Source: an uncultured Flavobacteriales bacterium (GTDB lineage: Bacteria; Bacteroidota; Bacteroidia; Flavobacteriales_D; Parvicellaceae). From it: a stretch of 64,000 nucleotides of DNA. How positions within the stretch are numbered: position 1 is the first letter of the stretch; each line of letters starts with the position of its first letter. The stretch lies in the NCBI GenBank assembly GCA_913030835.1, contig CAJWDP010000005.1, forward strand, positions 35,716-99,715, in the 5' to 3' direction. A model generated the notes under the pieces. It ran no database searches, was not told where the DNA came from, and saw nothing but the letters and a program-made list of their open reading frames with translations. Shown here in pieces: positions 8,363 to 16,790 of the stretch. A program made the translations under genes and the position numbers.

Positions 8363-10057
8363 ATGAACAAGCCAGAGATTAAGAAACAGCTCGAGGAAAT
8401 CGTAAACAAAGAGGACATTCAAGATTTTATTGATGACGGAAAACAACTGATCAAAACGTATCAGAATCTTCTGGATGAAGAAGAGAGTGTCAAAAATGAA
8501 ACACAGGACGATGAGACTCTTCATGATGAAGAACTATCAGCTCATGATGATGATGAGATCACACCATTGATTGAGAAATTCAAATCAAGAATGATCGAGC
8601 TGGAAAAATCGATTCAACAAAAAGAAAAGAAGAATCTCGAAATTAAGCAAGGACTCATATCAAGACTTAGAAACTTGATCCAGCATGAAGAGAACATCGG
8701 CGCTCTCTTTGCCGAGATCAAAGAAATTCAGGAAAGCTGGAAAGATACCGGCAATATTCCTAGAAAAATTGCCCAACAGATCAATCAGGAATACCACAAT
8801 TTGATCGAGCAATTTTTTTACAACATCAACATCTACAAAGAGCTCAAGGAAAATGACCTGAAAAAAAATTACTCACTGAAAAATCAGGTCGTTCACAAAA
8901 TGAAAGAGCTGCTGGACCAGGAAAGAATATCCGTTGTTCAAGATCGTCTTAGAAACTTACAAAATGAATGGGCTGAAATTGGTCCGACCTATCAGGAAAA
9001 TTGGGAGAAGCTCAAAAATGAATTTTACACTACCCAGAATGAAGTGTACGAGAAGATTAGAGTTTTTTATGAAGAAAGAAAGGTACAACAGGCCAAGAGC
9101 ATTGAACTAAAAAAAGAACTTCTTCAAAAGGCAATCGAGCTGAAATCCAAGGAAATAAAAGACATGAAGACCTGGGATTCCGTAACAAAGGAGTTTGTTC
9201 AACTGCAGAACGATTGGAAAAGTGCCGGACATTCAAATTCAAAAGAAAATAAGACGTTGTGGGTAGAATTCCGATCTGTTTGCAATGATTTTTTTGATCA
9301 AAAGTCAGCGTTCTTCAAATCACAGAACAAAGTGTACAAGAAAAACGAGGGATTGAAATTGGAATTGATCGAAAAAGCCAAAAAGCTCATTGATACCGAA
9401 AACTTCAAAATGGGCACAAAGGAAATCATCGAGCTCCAGAAAAAATGGAAACAGCTTGGACATGCGGGCCGACACTCTGAACATAAGCTTTGGAAGAAAT
9501 TTAAATCCGCAGGTGACGAATTCTTCGAGAAAAAAGAATCGTTCTTTAAAGAAAAAGATGCCGCACAATCCAATCACTTGCAGTTAAAGGAAAAACTCAT
9601 TGAAGAAATCACCGGATATAAGCTAAAAGACAACCGGGAAGAAAGTAGTAAAGACCTGAAAGAATTTTCAAATCGATTTTCACAAATCGGAGATGTTCCC
9701 TTCTCTAAAAAAGATAAGATAAACAAGAGCTTCCGATCCGCTATGAACGAGCATTATTCCAATTTAGGCTTATCTAATCATGAAAAGGATCGACTATTCT
9801 TTGAAACCAGGATCGATCAAATCCTATCCAGTCAAAACCCCGGAAAGTTGATCCGTGATGAAAAAGACCGAATCCGAAAAAAGATCAATGGACTCACCAG
9901 CGAAATCAATCAGTATGAAAACAATCTGGGATTCTTTAAAAACAGTAAGGGTGCGGAAGCCTTACTGGGAGAGGTAAATGCTAAAATTGAAAAGGCAAAA
10001 GATCAAATCACCAACCTCAAGAATCAGCTGAAATCGCTACCAAAAGAAGAAGCGTAA
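8363..10057 (+). CDS. DUF349-containing coiled-coil protein
   Basis: A 564-residue cytosolic protein, strongly charged and almost entirely helical, without signal peptide. Several DUF349 units of roughly 70-75 residues follow each other; each has a conserved Trp with a following Gly (ESWKDTGNIP, NEWAEIGP, NDWKSAGHS, KKWKQLGHAG) and then a W/F-x-x-F segment. The N-terminal 70 residues are acidic, and the last 70 form a coiled coil (ENNLGFFKNSK...NLKNQLKSL). The function of DUF349 is not established to my knowledge. The gene stands alone behind its own predicted promoter. Confidence 0.85.
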   Translation: MNKPEIKKQLEEIVNKEDIQDFIDDGKQLIKTYQNLLDEEESVKNETQDDETLHDEELSAHDDDEITPLIEKFKSRMIELEKSIQQKEKKNLEIKQGLISRLRNLIQHEENIGALFAEIKEIQESWKDTGNIPRKIAQQINQEYHNLIEQFFYNINIYKELKENDLKKNYSLKNQVVHKMKELLDQERISVVQDRLRNLQNEWAEIGPTYQENWEKLKNEFYTTQNEVYEKIRVFYEERKVQQAKSIELKKELLQKAIELKSKEIKDMKTWDSVTKEFVQLQNDWKSAGHSNSKENKTLWVEFRSVCNDFFDQKSAFFKSQNKVYKKNEGLKLELIEKAKKLIDTENFKMGTKEIIELQKKWKQLGHAGRHSEHKLWKKFKSAGDEFFEKKESFFKEKDAAQSNHLQLKEKLIEEITGYKLKDNREESSKDLKEFSNRFSQIGDVPFSKKDKINKSFRSAMNEHYSNLGLSNHEKDRLFFETRIDQILSSQNPGKLIRDEKDRIRKKINGLTSEINQYENNLGFFKNSKGAEALLGEVNAKIEKAKDQITNLKNQLKSLPKEEA

Positions 10058-10144
10058 ATTAACACAACCTACTTATTTCAAGGATTGGACAATTTTGGCC
10101 ACAAAGTAGTATATTTCCAACCTTGAAAAAACAGCTTTTACTTG

Positions 10145-10163
10145 CCAATCGAAAATCGATTGG
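10145..10163 (+). promoter_or_regulatory. Palindrome (CCAATCGA/TCGATTGG) before the S9 peptidase
   Basis: A perfect 8-base inverted repeat with a 3-base spacer lies 22 bases before the ATG of the peptidase at 10186. It could be a transcription-factor operator or an mRNA hairpin near the ribosome site. A weak promoter candidate upstream (TTG 10085-10087, 22-base spacer, TATATTTC 10110-10117) would put the palindrome in the transcribed leader. Confidence 0.4.
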
Positions 10164-10185
10164 TTTCCAAATAATTATTGCACAA

Positions 10186-12333
10186 ATGAAAACTTCGCTT
10201 TATCTGTTTCTTTTACTATTTGTAACCCTGTCATTTGCGCAGGATAAGTCACTGGATCTAAACATGGCAGTTACCGGGTATGATGCCGATAGCAAATCGT
10301 GGCTATACCCGCAGAGATTATCAGGCTTGAAATGGGTTCCCAATACCCAAAAGTATTCGCATCTTATTGAAAGATCAAGCGGATTGGTGATAACCAATGG
10401 TAAGGAAGCCGATACCATAACCGTTGCTGAGGTTTCCGCCGCAACCGAAAAGGAGTTAAGGAGTATTCCTTTCTTAAGCTGGAAGGATCAGCATACTTGT
10501 TTCATTAAAATCGGATCAACCTACTATGAATACGACGTAGCATCTAAGAAGTCTAAAGAGATACTATCCTGCCGAGAGGGGTCAGAAAATCATGACTTCA
10601 ACAGCAGCGCCAATCTATGTGCCTTTACAGTAGATCACAATTTGTATATAGCATCCGCAGAAAATAGCGAATTACCGGTAACCAAGTTTAACGATGAGCA
10701 AATCGTTTCAGGTCAGGCAATAGCCAGATTTGAATTTGGCATAACGAAGGGCACTTTCTGGAGTCCAAGTGGCGAAAGACTAGCGTTTTATCAAAAGGAC
10801 GAATCTAGGGTTCACGATTATCCTTTGCTGGACATGACGAAAACTCCGGGACAGCTGGAATCAATCAAATATCCGATGGCAGGACAAAAGAGTGAGCTGG
10901 CAAAAATTGGAATTTACGAGGTAAAATCTGGGGAAATTACGTACCTGAAGACCGAATCCAGCGGTTTGGATGAGGAGCATTACCTGACCAATGTTGCCTG
11001 GGATCCAAACAATGTTCATGTGTACGTTGCAGAAGTGAACAGGGATCAAAACCATATGAAGCTCAATAAATACGATGCAGCTTCCGGTGAATTACTGGCC
11101 ACTCTGTTTGAAGAAAAAAACGAGAAGTATGTTGAGCCGGAGAACCCTCCCCTATTCGTACCGGGAGTTCCCAACGAATTCCTTTGGTTCTCTGAACGAG
11201 ACGGGTTTATGAACCTGTTTCGATACAATACGAACGGAGAGCTGCTGGGCAAAGTAACTCCTGTCGATTGGGTGGTAAAAAAAGTTGTCGGCTTTAACAG
11301 TAAAAGTACTGAAGTAGTTGTGGAAGGAACCGGGTCAGACCCAAGGGAAAATCATGCGTTTGCTTTCAATTTAAAAACCGGGAAAATGCGCCAATTAACA
11401 AAAACGAATGGCACACATTATGTCCAATTGTCAACAGACGGCAAGAAGATGCTTGATACATATTCATCCATCTCGGTGCCTAAAAATGTCGACCTCATTG
11501 ATCTTAAATCGCTCAAAGCAGAAAACATCTTCTCAGCTGCAAATCCATTAGCGGATTACAAATACGGAAGCACAGAATTTTTGAAGCTTAAATCGTCTGA
11601 CGGGTCTGATCTGTACGGAAGAATAATCAAACCGTCCAATTTCAATCCTGAGCAGAAATACCCGGTTCTCGTTTATGTGTACGGGGGCCCACATGCTCAA
11701 TTGGTCACGAACACGTGGTTAGGCGGCAGCAGAATGTGGATGAACTGGATGGCTGAGCAAGGATATATTCTATTCACACTTGACGGTCGTGGATCGGCAT
11801 ACAGAGGATTTAATTTTGAGAGTTGCATCCATCGTCAGCTGGGCAAACTGGAAATGGAAGACCAGCTTATTGGCGTGGACTATTTGAAATCACTTCCTTA
11901 TGTTGATCAAGATCGCATGGCTGTTCATGGATGGAGCTTTGGAGGATATATGACCACCTCTCTTATGCTTAACTATCCCGATATCTTCAAATGCGGTGTT
12001 GCGGGGGGGCCGGTAATCGACTGGAAATGGTATGAAATCATGTATGGAGAGCGATACATGGACCGTCCTGAACAAAATGAGGATGGCTATAAAGAAACCA
12101 GCTTAATTGATAAAGTAAGCAACTTGAAAGGCGAGTTACTTTTGATACACGGAACAGTTGATGATGTGGTCGTGATGCAGCACAATCTAGCTTTCGTAAA
12201 GGCATGTGTTGAAGCAGGTGTTCAGGTTGATTTCTTTCCTTATCCAAACCACAAACACAATGTACGTGGAAAAGATCGAGTTCACCTGATGACTAAAGTG
12301 CTCAATTACGTCATGGAGGAAATGGCAGATTAG
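10186..12333 (+). CDS. S9-family prolyl peptidase, dipeptidyl peptidase IV-like
   Basis: An exported serine peptidase of about 715 residues that would release Xaa-Pro dipeptides from peptide N-termini in the periplasm or at the cell surface. The start is taken at the ATG at 10186, which gives a clean signal peptide ending LSFAQ; the open frame extends to a TTG at 10123 but adds no signal-like sequence. An N-terminal beta-propeller region is followed by the alpha/beta hydrolase domain. The triad is visible: Ser584 (GWSFGGYM), Asp659 (HGTVDD) and His691 (NHKHNV). YVYGGPHAQ before the nucleophile is typical of S9B enzymes. Peptide scavenging is the likely role. Confidence 0.9.
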   Translation: MKTSLYLFLLLFVTLSFAQDKSLDLNMAVTGYDADSKSWLYPQRLSGLKWVPNTQKYSHLIERSSGLVITNGKEADTITVAEVSAATEKELRSIPFLSWKDQHTCFIKIGSTYYEYDVASKKSKEILSCREGSENHDFNSSANLCAFTVDHNLYIASAENSELPVTKFNDEQIVSGQAIARFEFGITKGTFWSPSGERLAFYQKDESRVHDYPLLDMTKTPGQLESIKYPMAGQKSELAKIGIYEVKSGEITYLKTESSGLDEEHYLTNVAWDPNNVHVYVAEVNRDQNHMKLNKYDAASGELLATLFEEKNEKYVEPENPPLFVPGVPNEFLWFSERDGFMNLFRYNTNGELLGKVTPVDWVVKKVVGFNSKSTEVVVEGTGSDPRENHAFAFNLKTGKMRQLTKTNGTHYVQLSTDGKKMLDTYSSISVPKNVDLIDLKSLKAENIFSAANPLADYKYGSTEFLKLKSSDGSDLYGRIIKPSNFNPEQKYPVLVYVYGGPHAQLVTNTWLGGSRMWMNWMAEQGYILFTLDGRGSAYRGFNFESCIHRQLGKLEMEDQLIGVDYLKSLPYVDQDRMAVHGWSFGGYMTTSLMLNYPDIFKCGVAGGPVIDWKWYEIMYGERYMDRPEQNEDGYKETSLIDKVSNLKGELLLIHGTVDDVVVMQHNLAFVKACVEAGVQVDFFPYPNHKHNVRGKDRVHLMTKVLNYVMEEMAD

Positions 12334-12358
12334 TTGAAATTTGGATTAACTTTAACAG

Positions 12359-13714
12359 GTGTACGCAATTGTTGATATTGAAACGACCGGAGGACAACCC
12401 AAGGACTCAAAAATAACCGAGATCGGTATCGTAATTTCTGATGGCACCAAGGTAATCGAAACCTACGAAACGCTAGTAAATCCTGAACGCGACATCCCCT
12501 ATTTTGTAACAAAGCTAACCGGGATAGATGCCAAAATGGTAGCCAACGCGCCAAAATTTTATGAGGTTGCGAAACACATTGTGGAAAAGACCAAAGACAT
12601 GATCTTTGTCGCGCACAATGCTAGCTTCGACTACAATCATATTCGAAAAGAATTTAAGGAGATTGGCTACGAGTATAAAAGAGATACCGTCTGCACCGTT
12701 CAATTGTCTCGCCGTGTAATTCCTGATCAGGAATCGTACTCTTTGGGAAAATTATGCAAATCACTTGGAATAGACCATTCTAACCACCACAGGGCGCTCA
12801 ACGATGCGGTAGCTACCTCGAAACTTTTGCATCTATGCCTAAGTAAAGATCAAGTAGAGCTTGAAAATATCAGGAACACCAACATTTTGTATGACAGGCT
12901 CGACGTACATAACCTGCCCAACAAAACCGGGATCTATTATTTTCTAAATCGAAGCAATGATGTTATTTACATAGGGAAGAGTAAAAACATCAGACAAAGA
13001 GTAAAAACACATTTGGCAAACTACCACACAAAAAAAGGCCAGAGCATCGTTGAGCAAATCGACAAAATCGATTATGAAATTCTTGGAAGCGAATTGGTCT
13101 CGCTCTTGAAAGAATCTAGTGAGATCAAAAAATACAACCCGGTTTACAATAGACAGCAGAGAAAAAAGCTATCTGCCTGGTGCACCTATGCTTACACAGC
13201 CAACGATGGTTTTTTCCGAATAGCAATAAGTAATAAGCCGATCAATCAAGCTTTTTACATCAATAGCCATACATCGAAACAAGCTGCACGGGAAGCGCTA
13301 TTCAAATGGTGCGAGAAGTACCGATTGTGCCAGAAGTTATGCGGATTGTATAAAGCGAGAGAAAAGGAGCCTTGTTTCAATCATAGCCTAAAGCAGTGCA
13401 ATGGCGCCTGTTGTGGTCAGGAAACCATGGACAAATACAACGAAAGGGTCCAACAACTTATCGACGATCAGGAAATACCGGATAAATCGTTTTACATCAT
13501 TGACCGTGGCCGAAATAACGAAGAAAAATCCTGCATTAAAATTGAAAACGGACGCTATGTAGGATTTGGTTTCTTCGACCGATCCATTCACTACACGAAC
13601 ATTATTGAATTGGATAGCTACATTGATTCATACGAGGACAATAAGGACGTAAGAACCATAATACGGTCATTCTTGCATCAAAAAAAGGTGAGAAAGATCA
13701 TTCCTCTCGAATAA
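12359..13714 (+). CDS. Fusion of DnaQ-like exonuclease and UvrC-like GIY-YIG nuclease
   Basis: A 451-residue nuclease starting with GTG at 12359; this start puts the first exonuclease motif at residue 6, as usual for the family. Residues 1-165 are a DEDDh 3'-5' exonuclease with Asp6, Glu8, Asp91, His144 and Asp149 all present. Residues 185-265 are a GIY-YIG domain (TGIYYF, VIYIGKS, Arg212, Glu252, PVYN) like the UvrC N-terminus. A C-terminal region follows with Cys328, 339, 347 and 351. The UvrC RNase H-like second nuclease and helix-hairpin-helix domains are absent, as in Cho. A role in DNA repair or mismatch processing is likely but the precise one is unknown. It starts 25 bases after the S9 peptidase gene. 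Confidence 0.9.
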   Translation: MYAIVDIETTGGQPKDSKITEIGIVISDGTKVIETYETLVNPERDIPYFVTKLTGIDAKMVANAPKFYEVAKHIVEKTKDMIFVAHNASFDYNHIRKEFKEIGYEYKRDTVCTVQLSRRVIPDQESYSLGKLCKSLGIDHSNHHRALNDAVATSKLLHLCLSKDQVELENIRNTNILYDRLDVHNLPNKTGIYYFLNRSNDVIYIGKSKNIRQRVKTHLANYHTKKGQSIVEQIDKIDYEILGSELVSLLKESSEIKKYNPVYNRQQRKKLSAWCTYAYTANDGFFRIAISNKPINQAFYINSHTSKQAAREALFKWCEKYRLCQKLCGLYKAREKEPCFNHSLKQCNGACCGQETMDKYNERVQQLIDDQEIPDKSFYIIDRGRNNEEKSCIKIENGRYVGFGFFDRSIHYTNIIELDSYIDSYEDNKDVRTIIRSFLHQKKVRKIIPLE

Positions 13715-13919
13715 TTGGTTGCAATTTGTATCATCAGGGCATATTTATGGCAAGTATAACCCTAATTTCACTTAGGAATTAAACGTTAAATCGACCTGGA
13801 ATCCATAGAAATATTCGTGTTTTCTTTGTTTTGTTAGTTTTCCTGTGGATTATGGATTTTACGGCGAATTTTTATTCTGTTTTTCATAACTTGCAGTATA
13901 GAAATATTGCCCATTTTAT

Positions 13920-16013
13920 ATGGCGACAGCAGCACAGAAAGAACTCAAAAATAAAAAGTTAAGTAAGGATTTGCTTCTCAATGCTTTAGAATTAATGGCC
14001 ACAGCAGTAGCCATGACCAAGCTATACGAAGAAAACAAAGCAATTACGTCTAAATATGTTCATGCTACTTCACGTGGACACGAAGCAATACAACTTGCTT
14101 TGGGAATTCAATTAAAGCCTCAGGACTTCGTCTCTCCTTATTACCGAGACGACTCTATTTTACTTGGAATCGGAATGTCTCCATTCGATTTGATGCTGCA
14201 GTTACTGGCGAAAAGAAACGACCCATTCTCAGGAGGAAGAACGTATTACAGTCATCCTTCATTAAATGATTCGGATAAGCCTAAAATTCCGCATCAGTCC
14301 TCCGCAACGGGAATGCAGGCCATTCCTACAACAGGATTGGCAATGGGAGTTCAGTACAGAGAAGTAACGGGATTGGATAAACACAAATCTCCCGAAGAAA
14401 AGCCCGTAGTGGTTTGTTCTCTTGGAGATGCATCCTGTACAGAAGGTGAAGTCTCGGAAGCATTCCAGATGGCTGTGCTCAAAAAATTACCCATAATTTA
14501 TCTTGTACAGGACAATGAATGGGATATCTCAGCAAACGCAGAAGAAACTCGAGCACAGGATATCTCCCACTATGCAAAAGGGTTCAAAGGCATGGGACTT
14601 AGGACCATCAATGGTTCCGATTTTACGGAATGCTACAATACCCTGCAGGAAGTGATCGGATTGGTCAGAAAAGAGCGAAGGCCATTCATTGTGCATGCGA
14701 AAGTCCCTTTGCTCAATCACCATACATCGGGAGTTAGAATGGAATGGTATCGGGACGACCTAGAGGAACATGCAAAGCGTGATCCTTTTCCTCTATTGAA
14801 AAAACAGCTTTTGGAGCTTGGGGTCGACGAAAAAGAATTGTCCAAATTGGAAAATTCGGCAAAAGAAAAGGTCGAAGCGGATTATCAGCGTGCATTAAAA
14901 GAAGAAGATCCAAAGCCAGATGATCTTACCAACTTCATTTATGCGCCTACACCTGTAACCGAAGAAAAAGGCGTGCGATCGCCCGAAGGAAAAGAACCAA
15001 CCGTAATGGTAGATTCTGCATTGTTTGCCGTTCGAGAATTGATGGAAAAACACCCCGAATGCTTACTCTACGGACAAGATGTTGGTGGAAGACTTGGCGG
15101 TGTATTCCGTGAGGCAGCTACATTGGCTCAGCAGTTTGGCGATGAACGTGTATTTAACACCCCTATTCAGGAGGCGTTTATCGTAGGTAGTACGGTAGGA
15201 ATGGCTGCAGTTGGTCTAAAACCAATTGTAGAAGTGCAATTCGCAGACTACATATGGCCCGGATTGAACCAGCTTTTTACTGAAGTCAGCAGATCCTACT
15301 ATTTATCTAATGGAAAATGGCCTGCATCTATGATTCTTCGTGTGCCGATTGGCGCATACGGATCCGGCGGGCCATATCATTCATCCAGTGTTGAATCAGT
15401 TGTTACTAACATAAGAGGAATCAAGGTTGCTTACCCATCCAATGGAGCCGATCTAAAAGGTTTGCTAAAATCCGCTTACTATGACCCTAACCCAGTCGTA
15501 ATTTTTGAACACAAAGGGTTGTACTGGAGCAAGATCAAAGGCACTGAAGGTGCAGCGACAATAGAACCTGATGAAGATTATGTTATTCCGTTTGGAAAAG
15601 CAAGGGTGACTCTAGAAACTGAAAAAGAAAAAGTTGCTACCGGAGAAACAATAGGAATCATTACCTACGGAAGGGGTGTGTACTGGTCAGAAGAGGCCGC
15701 AGCTTCTTTTCCCGGTCAAATAGAAATTCTAGACTTGCGCACACTCAATCCCATCGATGAAGAAGCCATGTTCTCGCTAGCCAATAAGCACGGCAAGATA
15801 ATAGTCGTAACAGAAGAGTCCTGTGAATGCTCATTTGCATTGAGTCTTGCCGGTAGAATACAAAAAAAATGTTTCGAGTCATTGGATGCACCAATTGAAC
15901 TTGTCGGATCGGTTGATACACCTGCCATTCCCCTGAATTCCACACTGGAAGAAACACTTCTGCCAAATGGCAAAATAGTTAGCGAAGTCATTCAAAAACT
16001 TCTAAACTATTAG
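13920..16013 (+). CDS. 2-oxoacid dehydrogenase E1, alpha/beta fusion
   Basis: A 697-residue thiamine-diphosphate enzyme in which the E1 alpha subunit (about residues 1-340) and the E1 beta subunit (about 360-697) are one chain. It performs the decarboxylation step of a 2-oxoacid dehydrogenase complex, most likely for branched-chain substrates. The ThDP/Mg motif begins at Gly169-Asp170 and ends with Asn199 (QDNEWDIS). The beta part shows GQDVGGRLGGVF and the conserved IVEVQFADY. Fused E1 subunits are common in Bacteroidota. No E2 or E3 gene is adjacent. The 205 bases upstream hold no gene that I can see and no strong promoter match. Confidence 0.88.
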   Translation: MATAAQKELKNKKLSKDLLLNALELMATAVAMTKLYEENKAITSKYVHATSRGHEAIQLALGIQLKPQDFVSPYYRDDSILLGIGMSPFDLMLQLLAKRNDPFSGGRTYYSHPSLNDSDKPKIPHQSSATGMQAIPTTGLAMGVQYREVTGLDKHKSPEEKPVVVCSLGDASCTEGEVSEAFQMAVLKKLPIIYLVQDNEWDISANAEETRAQDISHYAKGFKGMGLRTINGSDFTECYNTLQEVIGLVRKERRPFIVHAKVPLLNHHTSGVRMEWYRDDLEEHAKRDPFPLLKKQLLELGVDEKELSKLENSAKEKVEADYQRALKEEDPKPDDLTNFIYAPTPVTEEKGVRSPEGKEPTVMVDSALFAVRELMEKHPECLLYGQDVGGRLGGVFREAATLAQQFGDERVFNTPIQEAFIVGSTVGMAAVGLKPIVEVQFADYIWPGLNQLFTEVSRSYYLSNGKWPASMILRVPIGAYGSGGPYHSSSVESVVTNIRGIKVAYPSNGADLKGLLKSAYYDPNPVVIFEHKGLYWSKIKGTEGAATIEPDEDYVIPFGKARVTLETEKEKVATGETIGIITYGRGVYWSEEAAASFPGQIEILDLRTLNPIDEEAMFSLANKHGKIIVVTEESCECSFALSLAGRIQKKCFESLDAPIELVGSVDTPAIPLNSTLEETLLPNGKIVSEVIQKLLNY

Positions 16014-16116
16014 ATCTAATCCATCAGTGATTGCATACCACTAAAAGGGCAAGGTATTTGATGTAATTGGAGCGAACTACTCAGTACCGATCGACTGCTA
16101 AAGAAGTTAGTAAAGA

Positions 16117-16143
16117 TTGATTTTTTTGAATATTGTAAATTTG
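16117..16143 (+). promoter_or_regulatory. Predicted promoter, nearly leaderless
   Basis: TAAATTTG at 16136-16143 is a full match to TAnnTTTG, with TTG at 16117-16119 at a short spacing of 16. Only five bases separate the -7 element from the ATG at 16149, so transcription should start at or next to the start codon. Confidence 0.45.
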
Positions 16144-16148
16144 TATCT

Positions 16149-16727
16149 ATGAGATTAATACTATTCCTGTTGATTTGTTCAACGGGCCTGACTTCATTAG
16201 CGCAAGATAAAGAGGCTTCAAATTCCTTAGAAGGAGTGCCATTTAGCCAACGCCTATACACTGGAGGCGACCTGGGCTTTAGCTTTGGCAACATCACTTT
16301 TGTCAATATCAACCCAATCGTCGGTTACCGAATAGATAAAAAATGGTCTGCCGGAATTAGTGCCAAGTACATTTATTATCGGGAGCGATTTCCAGAGTAC
16401 AACTGGGAATACAGCAATTCCATGTATGGAGGTAGTGTTTTCACACGATACCTGATTGGTAATTCCTTTTTAGCGCATGCTGAATTTGAAGCGGTCAATG
16501 CAGAAGTCAGGGAATTTTTGTCCACCACGTTGACTAGGAAATGGGTTCCCATCGGACTTTTAGGAGCCGGATATAGACAGGGTTTAGGTAATACATATCT
16601 GCAAGTTCTGGTTTTATACGATGCAATCAACAATCGCAATTCTCCGTATCGAAACGAATATTTATTTGGACCAACTAATATCCCTCTTATACTTCGCGCC
16701 GGTTTCATTATTGGTCTAGGTAATTAG
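16149..16727 (+). CDS. Small exported beta-barrel-like protein
   Basis: A 192-residue protein with a signal peptide ending SLAQ (residue 19) and then alternating strands rich in Gly, Tyr and Phe (GGDLGFSFGNI, VGYRIDKKWSAGISAKYIYY, LLGAGYRQGLGNTYLQVLV). This resembles the small eight-strand outer-membrane barrels common in Bacteroidota, but no named family is certain. It is followed after 63 bases by the amidase gene, which has its own promoter candidate. Confidence 0.6.
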   Translation: MRLILFLLICSTGLTSLAQDKEASNSLEGVPFSQRLYTGGDLGFSFGNITFVNINPIVGYRIDKKWSAGISAKYIYYRERFPEYNWEYSNSMYGGSVFTRYLIGNSFLAHAEFEAVNAEVREFLSTTLTRKWVPIGLLGAGYRQGLGNTYLQVLVLYDAINNRNSPYRNEYLFGPTNIPLILRAGFIIGLGN

Positions 16728-16738
16728 AACAGGATTCG

Positions 16739-16770
16739 TTGTTAGCAACGGCTTCATTTTTCTATCTTTA
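16739..16770 (+). promoter_or_regulatory. Possible promoter of the amidase gene
   Basis: TTG at 16739-16741, a 21-base spacer and TATCTTTA at 16763-16770 match seven of eight positions of the -7 element. The -33 element lies inside a short inverted repeat, CGTTG-TTAG-CAACG (16737-16750). The ATG follows at 16791. Confidence 0.35.
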
Positions 16771-16790
16771 AGTACCACAATTTCTTTACC

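Noticed and set aside
13715..13919. Possible riboswitch or small gene in the longest gap before the E1 fusion
   Set aside because: AT-rich with no stable stem, no open frame with a start and no clear promoter; seems empty apart from unknown control sites.
16737..16750. CGTTG-TTAG-CAACG hairpin as terminator of the gene at 16149
   Set aside because: Short stem without an adjoining T run; noted only as part of the promoter region.
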